From Alternaria dauci (taxonomy: Eukaryota; Ascomycota; Dothideomycetes; Pleosporales; Pleosporaceae), in contig NC_091273.1 in assembly GCF_042100115.1 (NCBI RefSeq), positions 3,410,001 to 3,474,000 of the forward strand: 64,000 bases of DNA, written 5' to 3'. The notes beneath the pieces were generated by a model, which was given only the letters and a program-made list of their open reading frames with translations, had not been told where the DNA came from and did no database searches. A program made the translations under genes and the position numbers. Of this stretch, positions 46,901 through 56,909 are shown one piece after another; position 1 is the first letter of the stretch; each line of letters begins with the position of its first letter.

Positions 46901-48249
46901 CCAAAGTAGGAAGTAGCATTCGTATCCTGCTCTCCTGGAAACGGTGATGGTATGGGGAGGTTGGTGGCGTCTTGTGGCACCAACTTCGGACTTGCAGGCT
47001 CTCGGCCGATAGGAGTCAACAAGCCTGCAGTGACAGCTGGAAAGGTGGATGACGTGGGAGGAGGCATCGCTATTGCGAGCTCGTTCTTGACATGACCGTG
47101 TGTACCAATAGTCGAGACAGCCTCTATTTTGGGTGGCGCTTCTACGACTTCTGAAGAGCTTGCGATGGCTCCGGGCTCGACGACGTCTTCTTCGACGCGC
47201 TCCAGTTGTCCTTCTTTTTGCGCTTCAACATCTACCTCTGTGGTGCTCGTGCCATGTCGGTTGGACTCGCCATGCGTAGCACCTTCTTCCTCTGTACTGA
47301 CTTCGGTGTCAATCTCGGTGTCGCCCCCGAAAGCGTATTGTGCTTCCGACGCTGTATGCTCGCCGGGCGCGGCGTAGAGGTCGTGGTTGGCGGTGTCCAT
47401 TTTGGACATCGCAGACGTTTCAGGCGTGGTTCTCGCCTCATCGTCCGTTGGGGTGTCTGGCTCTGTCGTCTCATCTTCACGTATCTCCAAGGGCCCGGCT
47501 GCAACTGAGAGCAGTTCTGGCTGTTGAGGCGAGACCGGAGTGCGAGGAAGCTGTGCTGCCCGACTGGGTGACGCTTCGGCGGACTCGAGCTCATCTTCCG
47601 TAGTCACACGTTCCTTCTCTGGCGACGGTGTCCTTGCGCTATATGTCCACGCCTTCCAATCCCGGTACGACTTCCTGCGTCGCTTCCTGTCATGCCCCTC
47701 TTCCGTCTCATCCGCCAGGGGATCATAGGGCGCTTGGAAAGACGGACCGTCGGACAATCGCGCACGCTTGAGAAAGGCAGGGGACGAGAATTCGAGCGCG
47801 GGCGCCGGACTTGCTGCAGACTGCCGGCGAGCAGGCGATGCGGAGGCAGGCGTAGGCGCAACATCGATGAGTTCGAGGTTTGTGGTTTCGACTCCATTGC
47901 GGTAGATGCGAATCATGACAGTGTGTGCGTATGACAGCTCCCACTCAATGCTCCTGCCTGGGGTGCTGACGGCGCCTTCCTTGACAAACTCAGCGCCCCG
48001 TAGGCTCAGCACCACCTCGTCGCCAATCCCCACGCCCGTCGTCGCAACCGCCTTCGCACTGGGCCCAGAGAAGCGCGCTCTGACCTGTCCGTTCTTGCGC
48101 CGTAGTCGGACATCGGGCTCGGCGAGCAACAAGGCGAACTGGCGCGCTGATGACGAATACGGCCATATTAACGTTACGGTCGCTCGGAAGTGCTTCGATT
48201 CGATCGCGGACAGCTCTGGGCTGAGCTCCGAGATACGTGCTTGATCCAT
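43939..48249 (-). CDS. large protein with C-terminal POT1/Cdc13-like OB domain
   Basis: A single exon of 1436 aa. The first 130 residues (after MDQARISELSPELSAIESKH) form a beta-rich block with RATVTLIWPYSS and IGDEVVLSLRGAEF, resembling an OB fold. A disordered middle of over 1000 residues is dominated by Ser, Glu, Gln and SQ dipeptides. The C-terminal part, about 1255-1390 (PLKDLPYFINRSSQF, VQIFRPHQIALPEAQVGDVILLRAF), matches the telomeric single-strand DNA-binding OB domain of POT1/Cdc13 proteins: the LPEAQVGDVILL strand and the following turn are characteristic. I infer a nuclear single-stranded or telomeric DNA-binding role. Whether it is the POT1 orthologue or a second member is unclear; POT1 orthologues are usually much shorter with the OB fold at the N-terminus. 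The C-terminus may extend into another exon. Confidence 0.85.
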   Translation of the reverse strand: MDQARISELSPELSAIESKHFRATVTLIWPYSSSARQFALLLAEPDVRLRRKNGQVRARFSGPSAKAVATTGVGIGDEVVLSLRGAEFVKEGAVSTPGRSIEWELSYAHTVMIRIYRNGVETTNLELIDVAPTPASASPARRQSAASPAPALEFSSPAFLKRARLSDGPSFQAPYDPLADETEEGHDRKRRRKSYRDWKAWTYSARTPSPEKERVTTEDELESAEASPSRAAQLPRTPVSPQQPELLSVAAGPLEIREDETTEPDTPTDDEARTTPETSAMSKMDTANHDLYAAPGEHTASEAQYAFGGDTEIDTEVSTEEEGATHGESNRHGTSTTEVDVEAQKEGQLERVEEDVVEPGAIASSSEVVEAPPKIEAVSTIGTHGHVKNELAIAMPPPTSSTFPAVTAGLLTPIGREPASPKLVPQDATNLPIPSPFPGEQDTNATSYFGHAATGEQSLGVDAAEEEGQELPSEASYIGETSFFSSIGSSRASVFHPNHESAFTPVRFTFGIDGAGFSRPLDLSSPPPEGRPTEEQAPKIEAEEMLRSRQSTPRSEQSDKAGEDLATANSQAAVDEPGEPEVMELSSEDEEDGASETEMDSVTAEQQMQSISAEQSEEDSGPADDLQSRSGTLEETDHQASAIVDLDSPSDNNNEAGSSHEQQQLQPSQRSSPSQDQSPTMEVDSHSEFVNLDVSTEDAHALDTIAEQTVTHTQSQEPESDAVSRQMEEDLSAIGHPPEPIFEATDDYLQDAFPAEHSSFVQEHEQVAGLEHDHQSDIKVESIEEVSISQSNEFNTHLGLENSANATTESANQQNSTAPEDDQRAGRMDIVPEPPVRSTRSKAKTAVSPKKEDASVSMPNTRSKGSLTSVARSTVSPSRTRTRSALSPSQESKQTSPYSLRSQSRQFSPADSFSAGATATPRKGLPKHASHSNVSPVIDFGASQNQNYDRSFSSFQPSQELGASQGRYSDVALMKDSEEESIRSEHSISTVHPSDDMEHMYHSDPVDLAVNVQGEDEQDTKPPPATAPELRRSNRKVKGKQPDPQVMSEMHSNGPAQPGSSHATRPLHSSPGKQRHVAQSQEDMTSSVRNVRRTRRKVHESDESATPKASQEVDEQTLFGEGEGHQGTVHIDELVRSSPPGSPTINQRTKKRSKKPITPSATQQTAMDSQSSSNTHQGQDTLLTPQLTQNTSAGLRSFQADNVANTDAIAVPLNPQTTAVSLTLVDPSSDADSDALEEPSKGVSTPLAYYTPLKDLPYFINRSSQFHSDANPDTLALVTSPTTPSQKAKKGPKHWFTTLHITDASTWPQTTTVQIFRPHQIALPEAQVGDVILLRAFAVKSLNRHPTLVSADESAWCVWRWGKPVWGAKRGAFGELRAREETKGPAVERGEGEWREVEKLRRWFSAKVQNQLAEKEEGRVKTRSKDKGKGAADVEL

Positions 48250-48667
48250 GGTGCGCGGTGAGAGCGCAGATTCGTATTATGGGTGCGACATCGCGTAGAG
48301 GAGCGGTCTGTTGATGTTGGGGTGTGCGCAATGCGCTTGTAAGTGTTGGTGACGGACGTGGGAGCAACGGCTCATTCCGTCATGCTTCTTCCAACGCGAC
48401 ATCCCTGCACCCAGTTGTCCGCTTTCGGCCACCTCGGCTGTTCCTGCACCGCATCTTGCATCTTTGCGAACGTCGAACAGACGTGCTTGTCGGATGACTC
48501 CAGAGATTTGTATTACAACGAACCAGCGTCAACTGTGATTCAAGGCTTTGCACTCTCCAGCATGGCAGATTCTCACAGCAGCAGCATTAATTTCGGTACG
48601 AAGCATGTATATGCGTATATTATACAGAAGTGCGACACAACGAAAGAGCAAGGGCCCGCTTCACATA
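48250..48667. other. intergenic region between two minus-strand genes
   Basis: This holds the promoter of the giant gene and the 3' flank of the amidase gene. A plus-strand frame across it has no domain and was not accepted. Confidence 0.5.
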
Positions 48668-50411
48668 CTAAGGGAGATCCAAGACATCCTTCAGAACCGC
48701 CAATGCCCCAAACAAGTCATTGTCGTGGTATCTCCTGGCGTTGACCTGGAGGGCAGCCGGCGCCCCCTCGAAATTCGAACTCTCCCACAACTCCCTGGTA
48801 TGCCTACACTCATCGCTCAATGGCTTGTAGTCCGCGGCGTAATCCTCCTTGCTCTTAGCCTTGATTGGCGTAGGTACAACTACCCCGGGGTAATCGACAA
48901 AGTTATACAAACTTGTGTATGTCCAGTAGAACGCTGTATCATGCGCACAGGCTGGTCCAACAAATGCAGGACCGATGACAACGTCGACTTCCTGTTCGTT
49001 CCAGCTGTCCGCAAACTCGTAACGGAACTTGTCGCGAGCGGCACGTAGCTCGTTAACCTCTTCGGCATCCAGCATGCCGTGCGGTTCGGCATCTTTCCAT
49101 ATCCAGTCGCTTAGGGGTAGGACTGGCTCGCCTGTTGACATGATATCGTCTTTGGCTAGTTTGCCGCCACCTGGCCAGTACATACGCCGGATTTGTCGCC
49201 ATGCTTCTTGTGCCTTGTATGGCATGAATGGCTTCACTTGGATAATATTCGAATGTTGGGGGTCGGAGAGACGTTCACGAGCCCATGCTATGGCGCGCTT
49301 TACTGGTGGCTGAGGATCAATGAAGCCGTCGTGCTCGATTATACCGATCCTCAATGGCTTCCTCGTCTCGGTCGCTAGTCCCGTCCAAGGAAGCGGCACT
49401 ATCTTGGGATCCATCAAGTACGGTTTCTGGCTCAACATGCTCGTCATGAAAAGGTCCATGTCTCGCAAGCTCCGGCAAAACGGACCAGTACTACACGCAG
49501 GCAAATCAAGTCAGCATATGTCTCATGTCTAATTCATACAGGAATACTTGCCTGCACAGAATGTTGAGCTCTGCAGAAGAAGCATGTGCGAGGAAATCTT
49601 TCATCGGGAGCATGTAAGATGTCGACTTGTAGCCATATATGCCGCAAAAGGCGGCAGGGCCTCTAATACTGCCGCCAATGTCCGTGCCTACGCCCAAAAC
49701 TGATCCCTTCATTGCAACAAGTGCAGCCTCGCCGCCGGATGAGCCGCCTGCGCTGAGATCGATGTTGAAAGGGCACAACGATCGACCGTAATGCGATGTC
49801 GTTTCCAGATGCATAATCGTCTGAGGCTGATTGGTTTTGCAGTAGAACACTGCGCCCATACTCCTCAGCATCGACACCAGCATGCAATCTTTCTCGTTGA
49901 AGACGACACTCGCGAGCGAGCCTTGGGATGAGTATGTTCCGGCAATGGGCATATGTTCCTTTATGCTGATAGGAATACCATGGAGTGGGCCCACTGTCTT
50001 TCCGTTCTTTTCCAAGTATTCGTCAAGCTCCTGTGCCCTCTTGATTGCGTCATCCATGAACCATTGAGTTAAGCAACATGTCAGTTGGTGTGCGATAATA
50101 GCACGTTTTGAGAATGCAGTGGCAACTTCGACTGCCGACAACTTGCGCGCGGCGATGGCTTCAGCAAGGTCTACTGCGTCGTACTTTTCGGTGATGCTAA
50201 TCTCGGCGGGTGTAAGTATGCCGCAGGTGGTTGGTATCTGAGAAACATCCTTTGGTGGATTGGCAGTAATTTTTGGAGATAGGCGTAGTTCATGGGGCAC
50301 TTTTGCTGCGAAGGCTTCGAGTATCGCTGCGCGCTTCTTTTCGTAATCTGGTGTACCTTGGGGAATAGCCTTTGGCTGGACTATAGCTAACTCGGAGGGG
50401 TGGATTGCCAT
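48668..50411 (-). CDS. amidase, acetamidase-like
   Basis: Exons 50411-49552 and 49490-48668 encode 560 aa, close to the 545 or so of AmdS-type acetamidases. The Ser-cisSer-Lys triad of the amidase signature family is intact: Lys in PISIKEH (about 142), the first Ser in GGSSGGEAALVA (about 218), and the nucleophile in GVGTDIGGSIRGPAA (about 240). The single intron (49551-49491, 61 nt) begins with GCAAGT and ends in GTAG, with a GCTGAC branch site: a GC-AG intron. The only GT nearby (GTATTC) is out of phase. No signal peptide is seen, so it should be cytosolic, hydrolysing an aliphatic or aromatic amide to carboxylate and ammonia. It is divergent from an MFS transporter, and the shared promoter has several GATA-factor sites, pointing to nitrogen regulation. 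The exact substrate is unknown. Confidence 0.94.
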
Positions 50412-51192
50412 TTTGGTGTTGGGAGAATGATAGAGAGATGTCAAACGCAGACGTGCTCCAGCGTCGTCACCTTGGGGACTATCACGGCGGTCTTATCTGC
50501 ACATGCGTCATCATTGGGGTCAGGCCTAAGACAAAAGCGAATGTTGTCTCTTGTGGCGCCGGGTAACACCCTGTGATCTCCATCCTCGGAATGATTCCGT
50601 ACCGACAATCAAAGGCTGCGATAGTAATGTGATAAAGCTGATAACGGGGTAGTTGGTGTTGAGGGGGCGGAACCGATCCGACCAGCGGCCCTTAGCGCGT
50701 CATCATACATGGTCCCACTGGAGCTAGCGAACTACTCCTCACTACATCCAGCTCCAACGACTCGAATTATCCGGTTATCTCTTAATAAGCGCACCGTCTC
50801 CACTGCCTATCAAGACAACGTTTCCCACGTTGGACCTGCCCCTGTCTCGGCTCCTGGGCCCTTCGCATGGACTTGCTGTGTTGCGGAAGCCGATGGATCG
50901 GCACGGAGATAGGCAGCTCTGGAGTAGGACTCTTGAGTGGCCATCTCTATGGCTTGCTATCAAAAACCTAGAGTTGAATGAGCTGGGGACGGCACATATG
51001 ATGATAAGAAATATGTGGGTTCTACGACGAACTTCGAGTTGGTGTGACGCAGGGTAGGCAAGCTTACCGCTACTGGGTCTATATGCACGGCACCCCACTC
51101 TTGTACTCTGCTTTTGAGCCATCCGTTTCTGGGAGTTCGCTATTCGTAACATATTCCTATCGGTCATCAGAATTCAGCACGTAGTCACCGCG
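50412..51192. promoter_or_regulatory. divergent promoter with five GATA-factor sites (amidase and MFS)
   Basis: The 781 bp between the two start codons hold five HGATAR cores: AGATAA on the minus strand at 50493-50498 and 50775-50780, and TGATAA on the plus strand at 50630-50635, 50639-50644 and 51002-51007. The two at 50630-50644 are nine bases apart. In fungi such sites bind AreA/NIT2, which activates nitrogen-scavenging genes such as amdS when ammonium is scarce. The sites are seen; the regulation is inferred. Confidence 0.55.
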
Positions 51193-52944
51193 ATGACAGT
51201 CATGGCAAGTTCGACCGGACTGGCTTCTGTGCCAGGTACCGTGCATTTGGTCGACCTGGACCATAGTATGCAAGCACGTCATGCTGGCAATGGAGACATC
51301 ATCCTCGATCCGGCGCCCTCTAGCGACCCTGATGATCCGCTCAACTGGTCTCCACGCCGCAAACTCACATCGTCGTTATGTACCAATTTGTGAGTGTTCA
51401 CTGTTACTTATTAAAGATAGGGCTGATCCGGTGAGAAGGTATACGTGGATGACAGGTATTGCGGTGTCAACCGTCTATTCGGTCTTGGTCCCATTGTCCG
51501 AAGCATCAGGCGTATCCGTCTCAACTCTAAACGAAGGGACTGGATACATGTTCCTTTTTCTTGGTTGGGGATTACTCTTTTGGCAACCTTTCGCGCTACG
51601 ATATGGAAAACGTCTTACGTTCCTGGTATCAGTCATTGGAGCCATTGGATGCAGTATCTGGAGGTATGTTTTATGTACGTGCAAAAACGTATCCATAAGC
51701 TGACCTCCATAGTGCGTATGTCAAAAGCAATGGCGAATGGATAGCCAGATGCATCGTCATGGGATTCTTTGTCGCACCAGTAGAGGCTCTTCCCGAGATC
51801 TCAGTGACCGACGTGTACTTTACTCACCAGCGGGGAAAATACATGGGCTTCTACGCCTTCTCCCTGGCAGGGAGCAACTACTTCGCCCCTATCATCTCCG
51901 GCTTCATCGCGGAAGGTCAAGGCTGGCAATGGGTCTTTTACTGGCCGGCAATCTTCCTTGCTGTAACGTTAGTCATCTTGTTTCTCTGCATGGAAGAGAC
52001 AAACTATACGCGCAAGATCGAGGGGATAGCTATCACGAGCGACTCTCCACAGACGGAACCATCCAAGGTAGCGGACCAGGAGAAAGCCGATGTAACGACT
52101 TCGCCATCCACTGTCAGCGATGACATGCGAGTGTCAACCAAGACTTTTGCTCAAAAGCTATCTCTGTGGCAGACATCTCCAGGAGCGAACGTCTTCGAGC
52201 GCGCAAAGCGTAGTCTGATATACCTTAGCTGGCCTGTCATCTTCTACTCAGGTTTCAGCTATGGTTCCTACCTCATTTGGTTCAACGTCTTGAACGCAAC
52301 TGCATCCATCATTCTTAGTGGTCCAGGCTACAACTTTAGGCCCTCCATGGTCGGTCTCAGCTATGTGTCTTGTTGCATCGGAGTCATTTTCGGAGCGCTG
52401 TTCTCCGGACGCTTCAGCGACTGGCTGACGATCAAACTCGCGCGTCGAAACAATGGTGTCATGGAAGCGGAGCACCGTCTATGGCCTTTCGCAGTGTGCC
52501 TAGTGATGGTTCCGGCATTCTTGATACTCTGGGGCGTTGGTGCTGCGCATGGCGTACACTGGTTCGGACTCATCTTTGCCATGGGATGTGTAGCATTCAC
52601 TTCCTCTGTTGGCGTCACAATCAGTGTAAACTACATGATCGATAGCTATCACGATATCAGTGGCGATGCGATCGTGACAGTTCTCTTGATTCGCAACACC
52701 ATGTCCTTCGCCATAAGCTACGGGTAAGTTGTCCAACGCGTTTGAAGACCTGAAGCTAATGACAGACAGTATTACTCCGTGGCTGACAAACCTGGGCTAT
52801 CAGAACTGCTTCATCTCTGCAGCTTTCGTCGGCATGGCTGCATCCGCAGTATTTCTTGTCATGATCAAGTACGGTAAGCGTCTGCGCATCAAAAGCAGTA
52901 ATAAGTACTACAATATTGTGAACGCCGACAGGGCAGTGAGCTAG
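51193..52944 (+). CDS. MFS transporter
   Basis: Four exons (51193-51389, 51439-51663, 51713-52723, 52770-52944) encode 535 aa; all introns are 46-49 nt and in phase. The hydrophilic N-terminus carries [13 protein letters not shown], the mark of the drug:H+ antiporter-1 group and its fungal nutrient relatives. About 12 membrane spans are predicted, with a long cytosolic loop after span 6 (about residues 245-315, Lys/Glu/Ser-rich). The motif after span 2 is [15 protein letters not shown], a modified MFS motif A. The motifs do not fix the substrate. Its shared promoter with the amidase suggests it may move the amide or a product. An alternative start at 51202 would remove three residues. Confidence 0.92.
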
Positions 52945-53183
52945 AGTCAAATATCTGCCTATGCGCTTCACTTATCATGTAAGAAGCTTAATAATATGAT
53001 CATATACGTTGCAGTCGCCCACATTGAACCCCGGTGCATTTTGGGTTTCGCGCATGATGGTGACAACGAAGGTGCTGAAGTGTAGCCATAGGCTCGATAC
53101 CATCACTTCATGAATACACCTGATCCTCTGGTTTGGATTTGGTTCATCAATCGTAATAGTCGTTAAATTTAAAGCATGGCCAT

Positions 53184-53982
53184 CTACAGCACTAGCAGCG
53201 CGAAGAGAGCTATGCCACTAAGCAGACCAGCTGTCCTGTACGATACACTAATTTCGCCAGCTGCACCAGTGAAAGGCTCTGGTGTGCCCGTTGGTATAGC
53301 ACCAGTGCCCGACGTACCTGCTGCTGCTGCAGTTCCACTAACAGTTGCAGCTATCCTTCCATCTACACGAAAGAAGTTTGCTGCAAGCGGCGCGCTCATG
53401 TCGTTCTGCGACATGAACGACTCGATGTCGAAACCTATCCGATCTTGTACTCCAGCGAATGCCGACGCCTGAATATTGAGACCGGCGGGTTGCTCGAAGA
53501 GCAGCTCTACATATCGATGCGCGACTGTATCAGTCGCCGGAGGACCTGGAGGGATATACGCTGCTGGGCCTGTTTCGGATGATGCGAGCAGAGTGGCAGC
53601 GCCCATGAGTTGTTGCTTCGTCGCCTTGAACCCGGTATTCATGCAGTGTAATAACACGCGGCGCTCTGTGCTCCCGTTCGCTGGTGGCACGTCAAGATCG
53701 AGCATTACAAACATGTAGGTTTGGCTTGCGTCGGCCATAGCGCTAGATAATGCAAGTTGTGGTTGTGTCGCGACAGCTAAACAGATCAGCAGTGATGACT
53801 GGACTCATGAGCGCAGCTTAAAACTTACCAGCTTTCGCCAATTGCTGTCCTGCCGTGTTGACCATGGTTGAGTTGAAGATGACTTCAAGTCTGGTGGCGG
53901 CCTCAGGCGTAAAGCCGGATGGGACCTGCGCCTGCGCAAGACTGACCAATCCGGCTACGAGTACTGATGTGGAGAAATACAT
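53184..53982 (-). CDS. secreted PEBP-family protein, probably GPI-anchored
   Basis: Exons 53982-53829 and 53776-53184 encode 248 aa; the 52 nt intron has donor GTAAGT. A signal peptide (MYFSTSVLVAGLVSLAQA) is followed by a phosphatidylethanolamine-binding (PEBP/RKIP) fold with YMFVMLDLDVP, where the usual DPDAP is DLDVP, and a ligand-site region with AAYIPPGPPATDTVAHRY. A Thr/Ala/Gly-rich linker (TGAIPTGTPEPFTGAAG) leads to a C-terminal hydrophobic tail (LLSGIALFALLVL) with no charged residue after it, the layout of a GPI-anchor signal. The protein should sit on the cell surface. Secreted PEBPs occur in many fungi with unknown ligands; the anchored form is less often described. Confidence 0.9.
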
Positions 53983-54809
53983 GACGGTGACTGTTGTTTG
54001 CAAATGAATACTTGAAGAGGTATGAATACAGAATGGGATAACAGTGGATAGTTGAAGCGGGCCGAAGTGAGACTATGAGCCTACATATACTATATTGATT
54101 GAAGTACGCGGCTTCAAGGCGTAGTTACTGAAGCCGTGGCATAGTCTGTCGCAGTCCACTTAGCACTGGTAGTAGATATCGTGCTTACGTAGGGTGTTCC
54201 ACATGCGCATGAAACGGGTACTGCGTGAGAGCTCAGCTGTCACAGCTTGGCAACAACCATGTCCACAATGCCTAAAGCCGCACCAGGATCGTGCGTTTTG
54301 GTTGAGCACTCAGATACCTGTGTGGATATTGCACCTACAGGCAACCAGGGTAGCAGCAGGAACGCTTCTAGGCTGTTCAACATAGATAAACCATGTGCTC
54401 ATGGCTTCTCTTCTCTGATTGTCGTCGGGTCTCCGAAGCGCGTCCGAATGGCCCCTTGTGGGAGTACTGTCCAAAATCGTAGCGAATCGCGACCAAGACT
54501 GCAGGTCGTGAGAGGAATCTGAGCCTTGGATCGCGCGTCGAATCACGGATAGAATATCGGTGGTGGTGCCACGGTAAGATTCTTCCGCAGAGCTGTCAGC
54601 GTCTCGCCAAGGTGTCGCCTCTCAAATTCAGTGGATCACAACGGCAATCCCAGACAGCATGTGACGTAGCACTGGGGGGTGGAGAAAGAGCAGCCTCACG
54701 TCGCACAAGGCGAGGGGGCTGGCAAAACACGCTAGAAACGCCACACGTGAACACGCGTGAGCGACGGTCTGTGCTTCAGCTCACCAGCGCCGATTGCCAC
54801 ATTGCATGG
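53983..54809. other. divergent intergenic region
   Basis: This holds the promoters of the PEBP-like gene (minus) and the exonuclease gene (plus). The exonuclease frame is open back to 54612, but starts there with GTG; no ATG lies in that part. Confidence 0.5.
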
Positions 54810-56909
54810 ATGCCCGCGGTCAACCATCTCATGCCTCCAACCACCGCTCATCGACGCTTCGGGTCTGGACGGCATCTCTATTGGAAGTACCTGTCTTCAA
54901 TGGCAACCTCCACCAATGCTGTTGCGACTGACAATGCCACTGTCCAAACACAGAAGGCGCATTGGCCACTCTCGTATCGCATGCAACTACAGAAGCCCAA
55001 AGCCTCGTCACTCCAGGCATATGGCTTCTCATCTGCTCAAGCTGCACCCAAACCATGGTGGAGTCACCGCCTCTACCGAGGTCCTGGAGACAAAGAAGTC
55101 GAGATCCTATACAGCAAGACCAAAGCGCAATCCGAAATCTATGCCAAGCAATTCCTCGATGAGCCAGTCATTGGATTCGATATGGAGTGGCCGTGGGACG
55201 ATTGGGCAAGAGACGGCTTACAGAATAAGATTGGATTGATTCAAATTGCTTCCGAGGACAAAATCGCGCTATTCCATATCGGGTTGCACCCAGGGAAGAC
55301 GAGTGAAGAGATTATTGCGCCCACGCTGAAACGCATTCTCGAGGACCCTAAGATTGGAAAAGTAGGGGTTAGTGTACTGAATGCGGACTTTTCAAGATTG
55401 AGCCGCTTCTTTGGACTCAAACCTAAAGGCGCTGTCGAAGCTAGCCACCTATACCGTCTTGTGAAGTTTGGTCCTTGGAAGCCGGAGTTGGTCTCTCTCA
55501 AGCTCGTGAGCTTGGCGCACCAAGTTGAAGAGCAGCTCGGTCTGCCCCTGTACAAGGGCGATGTGCGTACGAGCAATTGGAGCAAACCATTGTCGAGAGA
55601 TCAGATCGACTACGCGGCTAGCGATGCATATGCGGGTTTCATGCTCTATAAGTGTATGAATGCGAAGAGGCTTGCCATGAGACCTACGCCACCATTACCA
55701 ATCCATGCGGAGAAATATACACGCGGCGGCAAGGCGTCAAGAGACGATCCGATAATATTGGATGTCGGAGACGGTACTACTATTACGTCAGAAGCCTTCT
55801 TCGGGGTCAAGCCTGCGAAGAGTGGCGTAGCAAGAACGAATTTTGGGGTGACGAAGAGCGGAACGTCAGAGGCGAAGCCCAAAGCGCCGACCAAGGTACA
55901 GAACGTAAAGAACAGTTCGCAGCCACTCGATGACCTCTGTCAAGCACTATACGAAGCACTAGCTACTCGTCGAGCGTCTCTGGCCGAAACCAGAAAGATA
56001 CAGCCATCAAGCGTCATATCGGATACCTTGCTTGAATCAATTGCGCGTGCGCAGCCTTGCGATACCAAGGCCTTGCTTGCAGTGAAGGGGATTGGGAAAA
56101 TCCAGCAGGCCAAGTTCGGCGACGAATGGCTTGAGGTCATTACACTTTTTCAAGCTACAAACGGTACCGAACAACCAGCAAAAGCCGCGGAACCGACCAA
56201 ATCTGATACCAAGCTACAACACACACCTCATCATTCAAATACACGACAACAGGGCACGGTCGATAGCTCTTCAGACTCTTCTCCAGCTTTCGACATTGCA
56301 TCTTCCAAAACTCCCCAATTACACACGGGCCTATCTTTTGGCATGGCGGAAACAAAACTCGAGGTGGATGTGGATAAGAACAAGGAAAATCTCAACGGAA
56401 GAGCATCCCCCTATGATTCGGACGATTCACTTCCCTCTCTTGACTTTGGCAGTCCAAGCCGGCAGCGCATAAGCTCCGGCACCAAACGCAAACGCGCCGA
56501 GAGTCCAGTGAAAAACGATATGGAACAAACTCCTCAGCCGTTGCGAAATCCGTTGAAGTCGAGAGCAGTTCTAACACAGCAACCGTCGTTAGATCATGCC
56601 CTGTCTCTTGCGAGCTCAGCGCAATCGTCTCCGAAGCAAAGTGCACCACTGTCTCCTGGCTCACGTATCGCTCGTTCAAAGCTCCTGGCTTTAAGTAAAC
56701 TGGTAACGCGAAGGCTGCCTGCAAGACCTGCTACCGCCCCGCCTATTGTATCGGAGCGCACACTAGACTTGATTGTTAAAGCAAGACCGCAGACGCAAGA
56801 CGATTTGAAACGTATTCCAGGGATAGATGCATTTATTTTGGCTTGCAAGAACACGGGTATGGATTTGCTGAAGAATGTTGTCAAGTTTGTGCCACCTCGG
56901 CCACCATGA
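54810..56909 (+). CDS. DEDDy 3'-5' exonuclease with two HRDC-like domains
   Basis: A single exon of 699 aa. The exonuclease domain (about residues 105-285) has the DEDDy motifs: Exo I as VIGFDMEWPW near 120 (Asp and Glu), Exo II as NADFSRL, and Exo III as the Tyr-x3-Asp in IDYAASDA, as in WRN and RNase D. A helical HRDC-like domain follows at about 370-445 (PLDDLCQALYEAL to LAVKGIGKIQQAKFGDEWLEVI). The middle (450-620) is disordered and Lys/Ser-rich with a KRKRAESP localisation-like patch. A second HRDC-like unit lies at about 620-690. HRDC domains bind nucleic acid. There is no helicase core, so this is a stand-alone 'WRN exonuclease' type. Alternative starts are 54831 and 54900. The residues before 54900 are basic and could be a mitochondrial presequence, allowing dual targeting. 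Confidence 0.9.
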   Translation: MPAVNHLMPPTTAHRRFGSGRHLYWKYLSSMATSTNAVATDNATVQTQKAHWPLSYRMQLQKPKASSLQAYGFSSAQAAPKPWWSHRLYRGPGDKEVEILYSKTKAQSEIYAKQFLDEPVIGFDMEWPWDDWARDGLQNKIGLIQIASEDKIALFHIGLHPGKTSEEIIAPTLKRILEDPKIGKVGVSVLNADFSRLSRFFGLKPKGAVEASHLYRLVKFGPWKPELVSLKLVSLAHQVEEQLGLPLYKGDVRTSNWSKPLSRDQIDYAASDAYAGFMLYKCMNAKRLAMRPTPPLPIHAEKYTRGGKASRDDPIILDVGDGTTITSEAFFGVKPAKSGVARTNFGVTKSGTSEAKPKAPTKVQNVKNSSQPLDDLCQALYEALATRRASLAETRKIQPSSVISDTLLESIARAQPCDTKALLAVKGIGKIQQAKFGDEWLEVITLFQATNGTEQPAKAAEPTKSDTKLQHTPHHSNTRQQGTVDSSSDSSPAFDIASSKTPQLHTGLSFGMAETKLEVDVDKNKENLNGRASPYDSDDSLPSLDFGSPSRQRISSGTKRKRAESPVKNDMEQTPQPLRNPLKSRAVLTQQPSLDHALSLASSAQSSPKQSAPLSPGSRIARSKLLALSKLVTRRLPARPATAPPIVSERTLDLIVKARPQTQDDLKRIPGIDAFILACKNTGMDLLKNVVKFVPPRPP

